This document shows positions 48,158 through 57,886 of a DNA stretch of 64,000 nucleotides, piece by piece (position 1 is the stretch's first letter; the number at the start of each line of letters is the position of its first letter). The translations under genes were made by a program, and so were the position numbers. Below the pieces are notes generated by a model. That model had not been told where the DNA came from. It did no database searches and saw only the letters and a list, made by a program, of their open reading frames with translations. The stretch is from Acinetobacter sp. ANC 4648 (GTDB taxonomy: Bacteria > Pseudomonadota > Gammaproteobacteria > Pseudomonadales > Moraxellaceae), in assembly GCF_002135345.1 (NCBI RefSeq), contig NZ_NEGI01000001.1:614244-678243 (forward strand). Direction: 5' to 3'.

Positions 48158-48169
48158 AAAGGAAAGCTC

Positions 48170-48967
48170 ATGACTGATTTAAGCATAAGCCAATATGTAA
48201 GTGATTTCATTCCAATGACTCCTGAGAAAAATAGCACCTCACATAAAGTGGGAGCAGAAATTAATATTGAACAACTGCATAAATTTTATGGTGAGGTCAA
48301 AGTTTTAGAAGATTTAGATCTGCATATAGCAGCAGGTGAGTTTGTTGCGATTGTCGGTCGGAGTGGTTGTGGTAAAAGTACTCTACTTCGTTTAATTGCT
48401 GATTTAGAACAACCCAGTTATGGTGAGATTAAATTCAAATCGATAAAAAATTTCCGTGAAGGAATTACTGCAGATGATATTCGAGTCATGTTTCAAGACC
48501 CTCGACTGTTGCCGTGGAAAAATATTCTAAAAAATGTGCAACTTGGCCTTGATAAAACACAACATACAAAAGCTGCACAACTTTTAGAAACAGTTGGCTT
48601 AAAAGATAAAGCACACCTGTGGCCATCACAACTATCTGGTGGTCAACGGCAGCGTATCGCTTTGGCTCGTGCACTCTCACATACACCGCGTGTTTTGCTT
48701 TTAGATGAGCCATTGGGTGCTTTGGATGCTTTGACCCGTTTAGAGATGCAAAGTTTGATTGAAAGACTCTGGCAAGAACAAGGTTTGACCACCATTTTAG
48801 TCACGCATGATGTCAGTGAAGCAGTACAATTAGCTGATCGTATCATTCTGCTCGACAAAGGACATATTGCACAACAATTTAATATTAACTTGCCACGTCC
48901 TAGGCAAAAAGGTGCTCAATTTGCTGAATTTGAACAACAGGTTCTACATGCCGTTCTAGCAACTTAA
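48170..48967 (+). CDS. ssuB: Sulfonate ABC transporter ATPase
   Basis: A 265-residue ABC ATPase. Walker A is [11 protein letters not shown] (about residue 63), the signature LSGGQRQR, Walker B VLLLDEP and the switch His in VTHDVSEA. It energises SsuC. An N-terminal extension of about 30 residues precedes the ATPase fold. It ends the operon. Confidence 0.94.
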   Translation: MTDLSISQYVSDFIPMTPEKNSTSHKVGAEINIEQLHKFYGEVKVLEDLDLHIAAGEFVAIVGRSGCGKSTLLRLIADLEQPSYGEIKFKSIKNFREGITADDIRVMFQDPRLLPWKNILKNVQLGLDKTQHTKAAQLLETVGLKDKAHLWPSQLSGGQRQRIALARALSHTPRVLLLDEPLGALDALTRLEMQSLIERLWQEQGLTTILVTHDVSEAVQLADRIILLDKGHIAQQFNINLPRPRQKGAQFAEFEQQVLHAVLAT

Positions 48968-49254
48968 AATTTAACAGCAGCAACTGATTATTCTAAATTA
49001 ATGTTGCTGCTATTCTTCAATTGATTCGATCAAAAAAACAATATGCGTTGTGCTGAATAAAGTTTAAGCATAACCATTAGTTTAAAAAGCTAAGCTTCTG
49101 ATTTAGCCCCAATTCAGTGCAGAAGTTTCAAATAGGCAATATCTTACAAGTCAATGATGCCAGCAGAATATAGACTGTCGGAATAATGATAAAATAGTAT
49201 GATCATCTGTGCACAAATCAAACATTTTACCGTACAATTTAAAATTCCTTTTAA
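48968..49254. other. Intergenic region between ssuB and the TetR gene
   Basis: About 290 bases without a credible gene. A complementary pair CAGCAGCAAC and GTTGCTGCT at 48974-49012 could form the ssu operon's terminator hairpin, though the T run is weak. Confidence 0.45.
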
Positions 49255-49887
49255 ATGCAATTTCATAAGATGGAACAAAAAAAGAGTACTCAAAAAAGAC
49301 AGCAACTTTTAGCGGCTGCATTAGATGTATTTTCACTCTACGGTTTTAATGGTGCAAGTTTAGATGAGATCGCACAACTTGCAGAAATGCATAAGTCTAA
49401 TATTTTCTATTACTATGAAAATAAAGAAGCATTATATGTTGAGGTCTTAACTACCGTCATGCAAAAATGGCTTGCTCCATTACAAATGTTGGAATCTGAA
49501 TTAGAACCTGCTGAAGCATTGAGTCATTATTTAATGACAAAAATTGAAATTTCACGTACTCAACCTAAAGCCTCTAAACTGTTTGCTTTAGAAATTATTC
49601 AAGGTGCTCCACATATTTTGCCAATATTAAAAGGCCCTTTGAAAAAATTATTTAAACGTAAAGCGAAAGTCATTTTAAATTGGCAAGAGCAAGGAAAAAT
49701 TTCAGATCAAATTGATGCTGAATTACTGATCTTAAATATTTGGGGATTAACTCAAAATTATGCAGATTTCAGTACTCAAATAGAAATGGTGACTGGCAAA
49801 ACCTTAAAAAATCGCAGTATGTATCAACGTGCCGTTGAACATACAATCCATATGCTTTTATATGGAATTTTACCGCGCACTAAATAA
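49255..49887 (+). CDS. TetR-family regulator, RutR-like
   Basis: A 210-residue TetR-type repressor. The helix-turn-helix is GASLDEIAQLAEMHKSNIFYYY (about residues 30-51), and the C-terminal ligand domain (ISRTQPKASKLFALEIIQGAP ... NWQEQGKISDQIDAELL) resembles the RutR C-terminal family. RutR proteins sense pyrimidines; no rut genes are nearby, so the regulated genes are unknown. Starts at 49255 or 49270 (Met6) are both possible. It is followed by a terminator and is divergent from nothing obvious. Confidence 0.82.
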   Translation: MQFHKMEQKKSTQKRQQLLAAALDVFSLYGFNGASLDEIAQLAEMHKSNIFYYYENKEALYVEVLTTVMQKWLAPLQMLESELEPAEALSHYLMTKIEISRTQPKASKLFALEIIQGAPHILPILKGPLKKLFKRKAKVILNWQEQGKISDQIDAELLILNIWGLTQNYADFSTQIEMVTGKTLKNRSMYQRAVEHTIHMLLYGILPRTK

Positions 49888-49900
49888 AATTTAAATTACT

Positions 49901-49936
49901 CTCATCTAAAAATGATCCTCTCAGATGAGTTTATTT
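49901..49936 (+). terminator. Probable terminator after the RutR-like gene
   Basis: Perfect seven-base arms CTCATCT and AGATGAG around a 15-base loop, then a T-rich run, 14 bases after the stop. Confidence 0.65.
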
Positions 49937-49998
49937 TGGCATACGACCATAATTAACTGTGGTCGCCGAACTAAAAATATACAGCCTCAGATACTTTC

Positions 49999-50562
49999 TT
50001 ATAAACTTTTATAAAGTACTAATAACTTCTGAGCACCCAATAATAAATTAGCTTCCCAATCTAAATGTGCAGTGTCGTTCGCACCATCAGTAATATATTT
50101 GACCGAAACCAAACGCACACCGAGCTTTTTACATACCTTCGCGATGGCATAACCCTCCATATCGACCAAATGACAGTCGACCTTAGGTTTTCCTATTTCA
50201 AAGTTATCTCCTGTACCACAAATTCCTTGAGGAAGATGCTTAAAATAAGGCTCAAGGTCTATCGCACCAGGATAATCATCATCCATCGGTGTCACGCCCA
50301 CTTCAAAACCAAGCGGAGAAACATCCATATCGCGTTGTACAAAACAACTGACCTCAACTAAGTCATGTGCATTAAATATCGGACTCCCCGCTGTTCCTAA
50401 ATTCAATAAGGTTTTACAGCCAGTTTTTTGAATGACATCAAATGCTTTAAATGCTGCATTTACTTTGCCAATACCACTATAGTGAACATGGATATTTTCT
50501 TGTTCGAATAAACCTTTAGATTCATTTGGCAGTGCCATTATTAAGGCTAAATCATGTTTCAT
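49999..50562 (-). CDS. Nucleoside phosphorylase-superfamily protein (MTA/SAH nucleosidase-like)
   Basis: A 187-residue protein of the PNP/UDP superfamily, shorter than typical MtnN (about 230). It has IMALPNESKGL at the N-terminus, LLNLGTAGS, VDMEGYAIAKVC (the ribose-binding Met-Glu) and YITDGAND with the catalytic Asp. It likely cleaves the glycosidic bond of a nucleoside or adenosyl by-product. The substrate is uncertain, and a missing segment between residues about 80 and 125 relative to MtnN may alter specificity. Confidence 0.78.
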   Translation of the reverse strand: MKHDLALIMALPNESKGLFEQENIHVHYSGIGKVNAAFKAFDVIQKTGCKTLLNLGTAGSPIFNAHDLVEVSCFVQRDMDVSPLGFEVGVTPMDDDYPGAIDLEPYFKHLPQGICGTGDNFEIGKPKVDCHLVDMEGYAIAKVCKKLGVRLVSVKYITDGANDTAHLDWEANLLLGAQKLLVLYKSL

Positions 50563-50630
50563 ATACGGAGCATCTTAAAAACTTAACGATATTAAAATCC
50601 AAAAAATAAAATCGTGCAAATCTGAGATAT

Positions 50631-50662
50631 AAAAAATCCTCCTTTTTAAAGGAGGATTTTTG
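50631..50662 (-). terminator. Rho-independent terminator after the TDT transporter gene
   Basis: Perfect 11-base arms AATCCTCCTTT and AAAGGAGGATT with A and T runs outside. It follows the transporter stop on the - strand and could also work in reverse. Confidence 0.88.
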
Positions 50663-50675
50663 GCTGCTCAAAAGC

Positions 50676-51806
50676 TTATTGTTTTTCTAAAAAACTTTTT
50701 AAACATGGAGAGAAAAATAAATAACCTGCATACATTCCCTGCAATGTTTTACGCATAACCATGATCCAGAGCATCATTAGAATTGCTGCAAAAGCCAAAC
50801 CAATATCTTGCAAAAACTGAGCATCAATCTGATGTGCAAGGTTTAAGATTGCGAGGGTAAATACACCCAATGGGAAAGTCAGTCCCCACCAACCCAAATT
50901 AAAGGGTAAGCCTTTCTTTACGTGAGTGAGAGTAGTGAATACGGCAATCGCAAACCACCAAATACCAAAACCAAGCAAGATAAAGCTACCTAAAATACCC
51001 GCATGTTGAAAGAATACACCTAAACTTTCTAAACCAAATGCTTGTAAAACATGTGGTGCTTGAGCACCCAAAACCAATAAAGCCAATGCACCGGTACCAA
51101 TTGGGCCTAAAGCTAACCAACCAGTGATAGCTAACTCTCGACTTGGCAACTGATGTAGTGCTAAACGCAACATCAAAATGGTTAGAATGGCAAAGGCAGG
51201 AAGTACTGACATGCCCCATAACATATAGCTACCAAACAAAGTACCCAAAGCCTGTTGACCTACAGCAAGATGTTGTACCAATAAGCCACCTGAGGTTGCT
51301 GCGACTTCACAGGCAACAATGGGCAATAACCACATCGCTGTCATATTCTGCAATTGATGTTCCTGACGGCTATACATACAAAATGGAACACCAATACCAA
51401 TCACGATGGCGAGCACAACATCCACGTACCAAAGTACTTGTGCAACATCAACCGCAATATCACCATATAGAGGTAGACCAAACTTTAACAAGCCATTAAT
51501 CACCGTTGCCAAGCCCATCGGAATAGCACCTAAAAAGAGTGCCATCGTTGGATGAGAAAAAACCTGCTTGGCTTCTTGAGGATAAAAATACCAGCGTAGA
51601 AGATAGAGCAACGTAAATGTAATAAATAAAAGCGTATTAAATTGCCATAACCATGTCGCCAATTGCAGCAAAAATACATGAGCAAATGGAAACTCAGGTA
51701 AAATCAATGCAACCACACCTGTACCCATAGTTACAGTAAACCAGTTTGGCGTAAACTGACGGATCACATCACGGGGCTGGGCTAACTGATAAAATGGCAT
51801 TTTCAT
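50676..51806 (-). CDS. TDT-family transporter (TehA/SLAC1/Mae1-like)
   Basis: A 376-residue membrane protein with about ten helices, of the tellurite-resistance/dicarboxylate transporter family. The opening FTPNWFTVTMGTGVVALIL is typical of the family's first helix. Members carry C4-dicarboxylates, sulfite or anions, so substrate is not assigned. I use the ATG at 51806, which has GAGGA 8 bases upstream; an in-frame ATG 15 bases earlier is possible. It is divergent from ribF. Confidence 0.82.
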   Translation of the reverse strand: MKMPFYQLAQPRDVIRQFTPNWFTVTMGTGVVALILPEFPFAHVFLLQLATWLWQFNTLLFITFTLLYLLRWYFYPQEAKQVFSHPTMALFLGAIPMGLATVINGLLKFGLPLYGDIAVDVAQVLWYVDVVLAIVIGIGVPFCMYSRQEHQLQNMTAMWLLPIVACEVAATSGGLLVQHLAVGQQALGTLFGSYMLWGMSVLPAFAILTILMLRLALHQLPSRELAITGWLALGPIGTGALALLVLGAQAPHVLQAFGLESLGVFFQHAGILGSFILLGFGIWWFAIAVFTTLTHVKKGLPFNLGWWGLTFPLGVFTLAILNLAHQIDAQFLQDIGLAFAAILMMLWIMVMRKTLQGMYAGYLFFSPCLKSFLEKQ

Positions 51807-51994
51807 CGCTTGAATCCTCATAAAAGCAGATAAGCTTATTATAGAATGTTATAATAATAAGTAAAATTGATTTATATTTATACAATGAATCAGAATTATT
51901 GATATATAATTTTTTGAGTAAAAACACAACAACGAGACGAAATTGTGCGATTATGGCAATATATCCTTTCAAATTTTAAGCTTATTTTGAAATC

Positions 51995-52996
51995 ATGAAG
52001 CTGTTACGTCTAAATGCTTTAGCGCCGAACTTACAATTGCCAAAAACTGCAGTGACGATTGGCAATTTTGATGGTGTCCATTTGGGACATCAAACCATGA
52101 TTTCGCAATTAAAAGACATTGCCCAAACTCAAGGTTTAAAAACTACGGTCATCATATTTGAGCCACAGCCTTTAGAATTTTTTAAAGGATACGATGCACC
52201 TCCGCGGATTAGCTCCCTTCGAGAAAAAGTAGAATATCTCTCTGAACTGGGCGTAGATTATATTGCAATTGCAAAATTTGATAATAAATTCCGTAGTTTA
52301 AGTGCTGAAGCTTTCGCAGAGATACTCAAAAACAAACTCAACACTCAAAGTTTAGTTTTAGGTGATGACTTTCATTTCGGTAAAAATCGTCAAGGCAACA
52401 GTGAGTTTTTAAAACAATACGGCTTTGAAGTTACTAATTTAAATACCATAGAGTTTGAAGGTGAACGTGTCAGTTCAACCCGTATTCGTCAGGTTTTACA
52501 AGCAGGTGACTTAGCACTTGCAGCTAAACTATTGGGTCGCCCCTATAGCATGATTGGTCGCGTACAATACGGTGATCAAATTGGGCGCACGCTGAACTTT
52601 CCAACGATTAATGTCCGTTTAGGCCGTCATAAACCGTGTTTAAACGGTATTTATGCCACTGAAGTGATTTGTGAAACAACTTCGCTCACAGCTAAAGTGA
52701 AAAATAATGATCCTGAAAAATCAGGGATCTTAGGCTATCAGTCTGATGCTCTATTTGGAGCAGGTCATGTCGGAACACGCCCAGCAATCAAACAGCAACA
52801 TCCAGAGTGGAGATTAGAAGTTCATTTCCCTGCTGTTTCTGCTAATCTGTACGGTCTGTTAATGCGAGTGACGTTCTTGCACTATTTACATGGTGAAAAG
52901 AACTATCCTTCGCTAGAAGCACTTCAAGCTGGAATTGATGATGATGTTGTAAAACTCCTTGAGTTTCGCAAAAGCACCCCAAAATTTCCTTTTTAA
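51995..52996 (+). CDS. ribF: Bifunctional riboflavin kinase/FAD synthetase
   Basis: A 333-residue enzyme making FMN and FAD. The N-terminal adenylyltransferase domain has GNFDGVHLGHQ (residues 23-33) and SSTRIRQ; the C-terminal kinase domain has GRTLNFPTINV and ends YPSLEALQAGIDDDV. It stands directly upstream of ileS-lspA-fkpB, a conserved order in gammaproteobacteria (ribF-ileS-lspA). Confidence 0.96.
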   Translation: MKLLRLNALAPNLQLPKTAVTIGNFDGVHLGHQTMISQLKDIAQTQGLKTTVIIFEPQPLEFFKGYDAPPRISSLREKVEYLSELGVDYIAIAKFDNKFRSLSAEAFAEILKNKLNTQSLVLGDDFHFGKNRQGNSEFLKQYGFEVTNLNTIEFEGERVSSTRIRQVLQAGDLALAAKLLGRPYSMIGRVQYGDQIGRTLNFPTINVRLGRHKPCLNGIYATEVICETTSLTAKVKNNDPEKSGILGYQSDALFGAGHVGTRPAIKQQHPEWRLEVHFPAVSANLYGLLMRVTFLHYLHGEKNYPSLEALQAGIDDDVVKLLEFRKSTPKFPF

Positions 52997-53057
52997 TTCT
53001 TATTTTTATTGTAAAACGCGTCAGCAATCGTGCTGATAATATTGGATGACAACTTGC

Positions 53058-55955
53058 ATGAGCGATAAGCAAACTTCTGAAAATGCAGTGGACTATAAAG
53101 CCACGCTAAACCTCCCAGGTACTGAATTTGCCATGAAAGCAAATCTCGCAGTACGTGAAGCTAAATGGTTAGAAGAATGGTATGCCGACAACATTTATCA
53201 GCAGATTCGTGCATCGCGTATTGGCAAGAAAAAATATGTGCTTCATGATGGCCCTCCATATGCTAATGGTCAAATACATTTGGGTCATGCGGTTAATAAA
53301 GTCTTAAAAGATATTATTATCAAAAGCCGTATTATGGATGGTTTCGATGCCCCTTATGTACCAGGTTGGGACTGTCATGGCTTACCGATTGAACTTAAAG
53401 TAGAAGAAAAAATCGGTAAAGTCGGCGTAAAAGTAGATGCGTCCACCTTCCGTAAAGCTTGCCGTGAATATGCTTACACCCAAGTCGAATTACAGAAAAA
53501 AGACTTTGTACGCATGGGCGTGTTTGGCGACTGGGACAATCCTTATTTGACCATGAACTTCGCGCAAGAAGCCAATATCGTGCGTTCATTGGGTGAAATT
53601 GCCAAAGCGGGTCATATTGAACCGGGTTTAAAACCTGTGAACTGGTGTTTAGACTGTGGCTCTGCGCTTGCAGAAGCGGAAGTTGAATATGAAAATAAAG
53701 AGTCTAAGGCAATTGATGTTGGTTTCTCTGTTGTAGACCTTGCTGATTTATCTACACGTTTAGGAACTACTATAACAACTCAAACAGATGTTGTTATTTG
53801 GACAACTACTCCTTGGACACTTCCTGCAAACCAAGCCGTTGCCTTACATTCAGATATTGAATATTCAATTTATGAAGTACTGACACCCAATGGTATAAAA
53901 GCAGTAATTACTTCTGAAAATAATGCACTAAGTTTATTAGAGAAGTACTTCAGAGCTGGAACAATCATTTTTACAGAAGAAGACATTAAAGATGGTAATA
54001 CTGTTCCTGCATTTGTATCTCTTTATCCTTCGTTTAAAGGTTCCGCTTTAGAAGGACTTTTATTACAACATCCTTTAATTAGCGAGCGTCAAGTTCCAAT
54101 TATTTTAGGTGAGCATGTAACAGATGACAGCGGTACAGGTGCAGTACATACGGCTCCCGGCCATGGTGTGGACGATTATAAAGTTGGCTTGTTATACAAC
54201 TTAAAAGTAGATAACCCTGTTGGCGGTAACGGGGTGTATTTACCCACTGCACCTATTTTTGCAGGCGAGCACATTAATAAAGTTACTCCTAAAATTTTAG
54301 AGACGCTGACTCAAATAGGAAAACTCTGGGCTTGTACAACCATCAATCACAGCTACCCACATTGCTGGCGTCATAAAACACCAATTATCTTCCGTGCGAC
54401 TCCGCAGTGGTTCATCAGCATGGATGCGCAAGGTTTACGCCAGAAAGCATTGAATGCCATTGAAAATGATATCGCTTTTGTCCCAGATTGGGGTAAAAAC
54501 CGTATCCAATCGATGATTGAAGGTCGCCCAGATTGGTGTATTTCACGTCAACGGACGTGGGGCGTGCCAATCCCATTCTTTGTGCATAAAGACACCAACG
54601 AGCTACATCCTCGTACGCCTGAACTGATTGAAGAAGTTGCTAAAATGATTGAAAAAGAAGGAATTGACGGTTGGTATAACCGTGATGCTTCTGAATTCAT
54701 TGGTGCAGATGCTGAACAGTACAATGCCGTTCGTGACACCTTAGATGTTTGGTTCGACTCAGGTACAACACATTTTGCAGTATTGCGTGAACGTGAAGAA
54801 CTCACTGATCCTGCTGATTTGTACCTTGAAGGTTCAGATCAACATCGTGGTTGGTTCCAGTCTTCATTATTAACCTCGATTGCCATTAATAAACGTGCAC
54901 CATATAAAGGCCTACTCACCCATGGTTTCGTAGTGGATGAGAAAGGTCGTAAGATGTCTAAATCACTGGGTAATATCATTGCCCCTCAAGACATCATTAA
55001 AGATATGGGGGCGGATGGTTTACGTTTCTGGATTGCATCTGCAGACTACCGTTATGAAATGACCGCAGGTAAAGAAATCTTTAGCCGTGCATCAGATGGC
55101 TATCGTCGTATTCGTAATACGCTTCGTTTTTTATTGGCAAACTTAAATGGTTTCACTCCTTCAACCGATGCATTGCCTGTAGATCAATTGATCGCATTAG
55201 ATCAATACATTTTACAGCGCGCAGCTGACGTACAGAAAACCATTCAGCAAGCCTATGAAGATATGAATTTCCATATCGTCACTAATGCGTTGACCAATTT
55301 CTGTATTAATGACTTGGGTGGTTTCTACTTAGACATCATTAAAGATCGTCAGTACACCACTAAAGCAGATTCTCAAGCACGTCATTCTGCACAAACGGCG
55401 TTATATCATTTGGTACAAGCTTTTGTTCGCTGGATGGCACCCATCTTAAGCTTTACGGCGCAAGAAGCTTGGCCTTTAATTCCAGAGCAATCTGAGAAAT
55501 ATGTGTTTACCACTGAATGGTATGAAATTCCTGTTGCATCAACAGCAAACTTGATTTCAGAAGCAGATTGGCAAACCATGATTGCGGTTAAATCTGCAGT
55601 AAATAAGCAAATTGAAGCAGCACGTAATGCCAAATTGATTGGTTCAAATCTATCTGCAAAAGTTGAACTTTGGGCCAATACAGAGCTTAAAACTGTACTT
55701 GACCAACTGGAAGATGAATTACGTTTTGTCTTGATTACCTCAACTGTGGTTGTTAATACATTCGATGCTGAACAAGGTGAAGCAACAGATTTAGAAGGCT
55801 TACGCGTTAAAGTATCTGCCGCAGAAGGCGAAAAATGCGCGCGCTGCTGGCATGTCCTTCCAGATGTAAATACACATGCTGCACACCTAGGTTTATGTGC
55901 ACGTTGTATTATCAATCTTCCTACAGGCCAAGGCGAAGAGAGAAAATATGCCTAA
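53058..55955 (+). CDS. ileS: Isoleucyl-tRNA synthetase
   Basis: A 965-residue class I tRNA synthetase. The HIGH motif is in [12 protein letters not shown] (about residue 72), the KMSKS motif in [10 protein letters not shown] (about 634), and the C-terminal zinc site is the CARCWH and CARC pair. The editing domain lies about residues 225-420, with WTTTPWTLP and [13 protein letters not shown] use the ATG giving [20 protein letters not shown]; an ATG four codons earlier is possible. DNA of the editing domain (about 53700-54330) looks more A/T-rich than its flanks. It overlaps lspA by 8 bases. Confidence 0.96.
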   Translation: MSDKQTSENAVDYKATLNLPGTEFAMKANLAVREAKWLEEWYADNIYQQIRASRIGKKKYVLHDGPPYANGQIHLGHAVNKVLKDIIIKSRIMDGFDAPYVPGWDCHGLPIELKVEEKIGKVGVKVDASTFRKACREYAYTQVELQKKDFVRMGVFGDWDNPYLTMNFAQEANIVRSLGEIAKAGHIEPGLKPVNWCLDCGSALAEAEVEYENKESKAIDVGFSVVDLADLSTRLGTTITTQTDVVIWTTTPWTLPANQAVALHSDIEYSIYEVLTPNGIKAVITSENNALSLLEKYFRAGTIIFTEEDIKDGNTVPAFVSLYPSFKGSALEGLLLQHPLISERQVPIILGEHVTDDSGTGAVHTAPGHGVDDYKVGLLYNLKVDNPVGGNGVYLPTAPIFAGEHINKVTPKILETLTQIGKLWACTTINHSYPHCWRHKTPIIFRATPQWFISMDAQGLRQKALNAIENDIAFVPDWGKNRIQSMIEGRPDWCISRQRTWGVPIPFFVHKDTNELHPRTPELIEEVAKMIEKEGIDGWYNRDASEFIGADAEQYNAVRDTLDVWFDSGTTHFAVLREREELTDPADLYLEGSDQHRGWFQSSLLTSIAINKRAPYKGLLTHGFVVDEKGRKMSKSLGNIIAPQDIIKDMGADGLRFWIASADYRYEMTAGKEIFSRASDGYRRIRNTLRFLLANLNGFTPSTDALPVDQLIALDQYILQRAADVQKTIQQAYEDMNFHIVTNALTNFCINDLGGFYLDIIKDRQYTTKADSQARHSAQTALYHLVQAFVRWMAPILSFTAQEAWPLIPEQSEKYVFTTEWYEIPVASTANLISEADWQTMIAVKSAVNKQIEAARNAKLIGSNLSAKVELWANTELKTVLDQLEDELRFVLITSTVVVNTFDAEQGEATDLEGLRVKVSAAEGEKCARCWHVLPDVNTHAAHLGLCARCIINLPTGQGEERKYA

Positions 55956-56487
55956 CCCTCAAACAAAAAAGGGCTTATTTCAGTTTTATCCGCACAACCT
56001 TATTTGGCTTGGACTTTCAGTCCTTGCCATTGTGTTGGATCAATGGACCAAGTGGATTGCAACGACTCATCTGACTTATGCAGATCCGGTGCCTGTGTTG
56101 CCCTTTTTAAATTGGACTCTACTGCATAACTATGGTGCAGCCTTTAGCTTTCTGTCCGATGCAGGTGGCTGGCAACATTATTTATTTACTGGCTTAGCAG
56201 GCATTGTATCGATCATCTTTATTTTTTGGCTGCTGCGTATGCCTAAAAATATGCTGATATTACCTGCTGCAATTGCACTAATTTTAGGTGGTGCTGTCGG
56301 TAATTTAATTGATCGTGTCACTTTAGGTTATGTGGTCGATTTTATTCATGTGTTTTACCAAAATCACCACTTTCCTGCATTTAATATTGCAGATAGTGCG
56401 ATTACCCTTGGTACTATTTTATTGTTAATTGATACGTTTTTTTTAGAAAAACAACGTATTCAACGTGCGGAAGCGCAAAATGACTGA
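55948..56487 (+). CDS. lspA: Lipoprotein signal peptidase
   Basis: A 179-residue aspartyl protease of the inner membrane with four helices, cutting prolipoprotein signal peptides. The family blocks are [22 protein letters not shown] and VVDFIHVF...[11 protein letters not shown], with the two catalytic Asp in the last two. The ATG used lies inside the end of ileS, giving MPNPQTKKG; an upstream start lies deep in ileS and is rejected. It overlaps fkpB by 8 bases. It is the enzyme for lipoproteins such as Wza here. Confidence 0.95.
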   Translation: MPNPQTKKGLFQFYPHNLIWLGLSVLAIVLDQWTKWIATTHLTYADPVPVLPFLNWTLLHNYGAAFSFLSDAGGWQHYLFTGLAGIVSIIFIFWLLRMPKNMLILPAAIALILGGAVGNLIDRVTLGYVVDFIHVFYQNHHFPAFNIADSAITLGTILLLIDTFFLEKQRIQRAEAQND

Positions 56488-56962
56488 AATGATTAATCCG
56501 AACGATGAAACCCGTGTTGCAGAAGGTTCGAAGGTAGACTTACATTTCTCAGTTGCCATTGAAAATGGTGTCGAGATTGATAATACCCGTAGCCGTGAAG
56601 AACCTGTTAGCCTCGTAATGGGTGATGGTAGTTTACTGCCTGGCTTTGAAAAAGCACTGTTTGGTTTACGTGCAGGTGATCGTCGTACTGTGAGTCTTCC
56701 ACCTGAAGATGCTTTCGGCCCATGGAACGCTGAAAATATTCAGAAATTTGATACCATTAAATTTGAACAGCGCCCAATTGTGGGTCATATGATTGAATTT
56801 GAAGATAAAGCCAAATCTAGCTTATTTGGTGTAGTAAAATCAATTAATGATGATATTACAGAAGTGGATTTCAACCATCCATTGGCAGGCAAAAACATTA
56901 CCTTTGAAGTTGAAATTTTCAAAGTAACACCTGCGGGTCAACAAGGCGTTAAATTCCTATAA
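56480..56962 (+). CDS. fkpB: FKBP-type peptidyl-prolyl isomerase (SlpA/FkpB type)
   Basis: A 160-residue cytoplasmic SlyD/SlpA-like FKBP. The catalytic domain starts VDLHFSVAIENG and has GDGSLLPGFEKALFGLRAGD and LPPEDAFGPWN, with an inserted-in-flap domain after it. The start overlapping lspA by 8 bases gives [10 protein letters not shown]. Gene order lspA-fkpB is conserved in many proteobacteria. A terminator follows. Confidence 0.94.
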   Translation: MTEMINPNDETRVAEGSKVDLHFSVAIENGVEIDNTRSREEPVSLVMGDGSLLPGFEKALFGLRAGDRRTVSLPPEDAFGPWNAENIQKFDTIKFEQRPIVGHMIEFEDKAKSSLFGVVKSINDDITEVDFNHPLAGKNITFEVEIFKVTPAGQQGVKFL

Positions 56963-56982
56963 CCATCTGTATTCATACTCTA

Positions 56983-57009
56983 AAATAGCTCCTACTGGAG
57001 CTATTTTTA
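56983..57009 (+). terminator. Rho-independent terminator after fkpB
   Basis: Perfect ten-base arms AAATAGCTCC and GGAGCTATTT around TACT, then T, 20 bases after the stop. Confidence 0.88.
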
Positions 57010-57097
57010 TGCCATGTACAGATACAAATCCATCATATTTAATCAATCATATTCATATTAAGTTAAGCAGATAATTTTAAATATAAAGGCTTAGAAT

Positions 57098-57640
57098 ATG
57101 AGAATATACATCATTGTTGGAAGTATCCGAGAAGGACGTGTTGCCATCAAAGTTGCAGATTGGTTAGATAAGCAAATAAGAAAACTAGGCTTTAGTACAT
57201 TAGAAGTTGAAATCATCGATTTAAAACTATGGGATCTACCCTTTTTTGCAGGGAAGCATTCACCTGCGAGTGGAATCTATGACCAACCCAAACAACAAGA
57301 TTGGGCCGACCAAATAGCCTTAGGCGATGCTTTTATTTTTGTTACACCTGAATATAATCACGGCTATAGTCCTGTGCTGAAAAATGCGATTGATTATATT
57401 TATAAAGAATGGCAAGGCAAACCCGCTGCATTTGTCAGCTATGGTGGAACCAACGGTTCACGCTCTATAGACCAACTTAAGCAAGTATGTGGATTTATTG
57501 GCATGATTGATTCAAATGCTGTAATTGAAATACGAGATATTTTTAGTCGTACTAAAGACTATACCTTTGAGGGGAATGATTTTGATAACAAAGCCATTCA
57601 ATCTGTGATTCATAAACTTATTCAATATGCCAACGCCTAA
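57098..57640 (+). CDS. NAD(P)H-dependent FMN reductase family protein
   Basis: A 180-residue flavodoxin-like reductase. The FMN phosphate loop is GSIREGRV (residues 8-15) and TPEYNHGYSPVLKNAIDY (about residues 87-104) is the family signature. It reduces flavins or quinones with NAD(P)H; members are often called chromate or azo reductases. AAAGG lies upstream of the ATG. It ends 10 bases before the GacA-box-like palindrome of the candidate small RNA and has no obvious terminator of its own. Confidence 0.88.
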   Translation: MRIYIIVGSIREGRVAIKVADWLDKQIRKLGFSTLEVEIIDLKLWDLPFFAGKHSPASGIYDQPKQQDWADQIALGDAFIFVTPEYNHGYSPVLKNAIDYIYKEWQGKPAAFVSYGGTNGSRSIDQLKQVCGFIGMIDSNAVIEIRDIFSRTKDYTFEGNDFDNKAIQSVIHKLIQYANA

Positions 57641-57649
57641 TCCGATTTT

Positions 57650-57667
57650 TGTACGCTTTAGCGTACA
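57650..57667 (+). promoter_or_regulatory. GacA-box-like palindrome upstream of the candidate sRNA
   Basis: The 18 bases TGTACGCTTTAGCGTACA fit the TGTAAG-N6-CTTACA layout of the GacA binding site, with one symmetric change in each arm. Arms extend to eight paired bases (TTGTACGC/GCGTACAA). No T run follows on either strand, so it is not a terminator. It lies about 45-60 bases before the likely RNA start. Confidence 0.55.
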
Positions 57668-57704
57668 AGAAATGCTGACATTAGCGTATATCTATATTTA
57701 AGAG

Positions 57705-57854
57705 AGTTTATTATGATTAAATCATCAAGGAACAGGACGTTTCTTAACATAAAACAATAATGATAAGTGATATGCAGGAAGCAAGGTATGACAGGAGTTG
57801 TGCCTCAGGTAATGAATATAAAAAAGTCTCGACAGGATGTCGGGGCTTTTTTTT
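57705..57854 (+). ncRNA. Candidate CsrA/RsmA-sequestering small RNA (Rsm/Csr type)
   Basis: About 135-150 bases with no protein frame and five GGA motifs at 57729, 57735, 57777, 57794 and 57835. Four of the five read CAGGA. Several sit between short complementary arms: AACAGGACGTT, TGCAGGAAGCA, and the 3' hairpin with GACAGGATGTC, which matches the core of the known CsrA consensus (ACARGGAUGU). The RNA ends in that hairpin plus T8. A TATTAT -10 at 57709-57714 would give a start near 57721; a TATATT at 57693-57698 would give one near 57705. The GacA-like box is upstream. Function as a CsrA sponge is inference from these features. Confidence 0.6.
57826..57854 (+). terminator. Terminator of the candidate sRNA
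   Basis: Eight-base stem GTCTCGAC with GTCGGGGC (G-U pairs included) around AGGAT, then T8. The loop carries the fifth GGA motif. Confidence 0.75.
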
Positions 57855-57886
57855 ATGATATTAAAAAATTTATTCTCAAATATTTT

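Noticed and set aside
55406..55915. 169-residue - strand frame opposite the ileS end
   Set aside because: Antisense to the conserved C-terminal part of ileS including its zinc site; no independent support.
57649..57668. Palindrome after the FMN reductase as a transcription terminator
   Set aside because: No T run follows on either strand, and its spacing fits a GacA box better.
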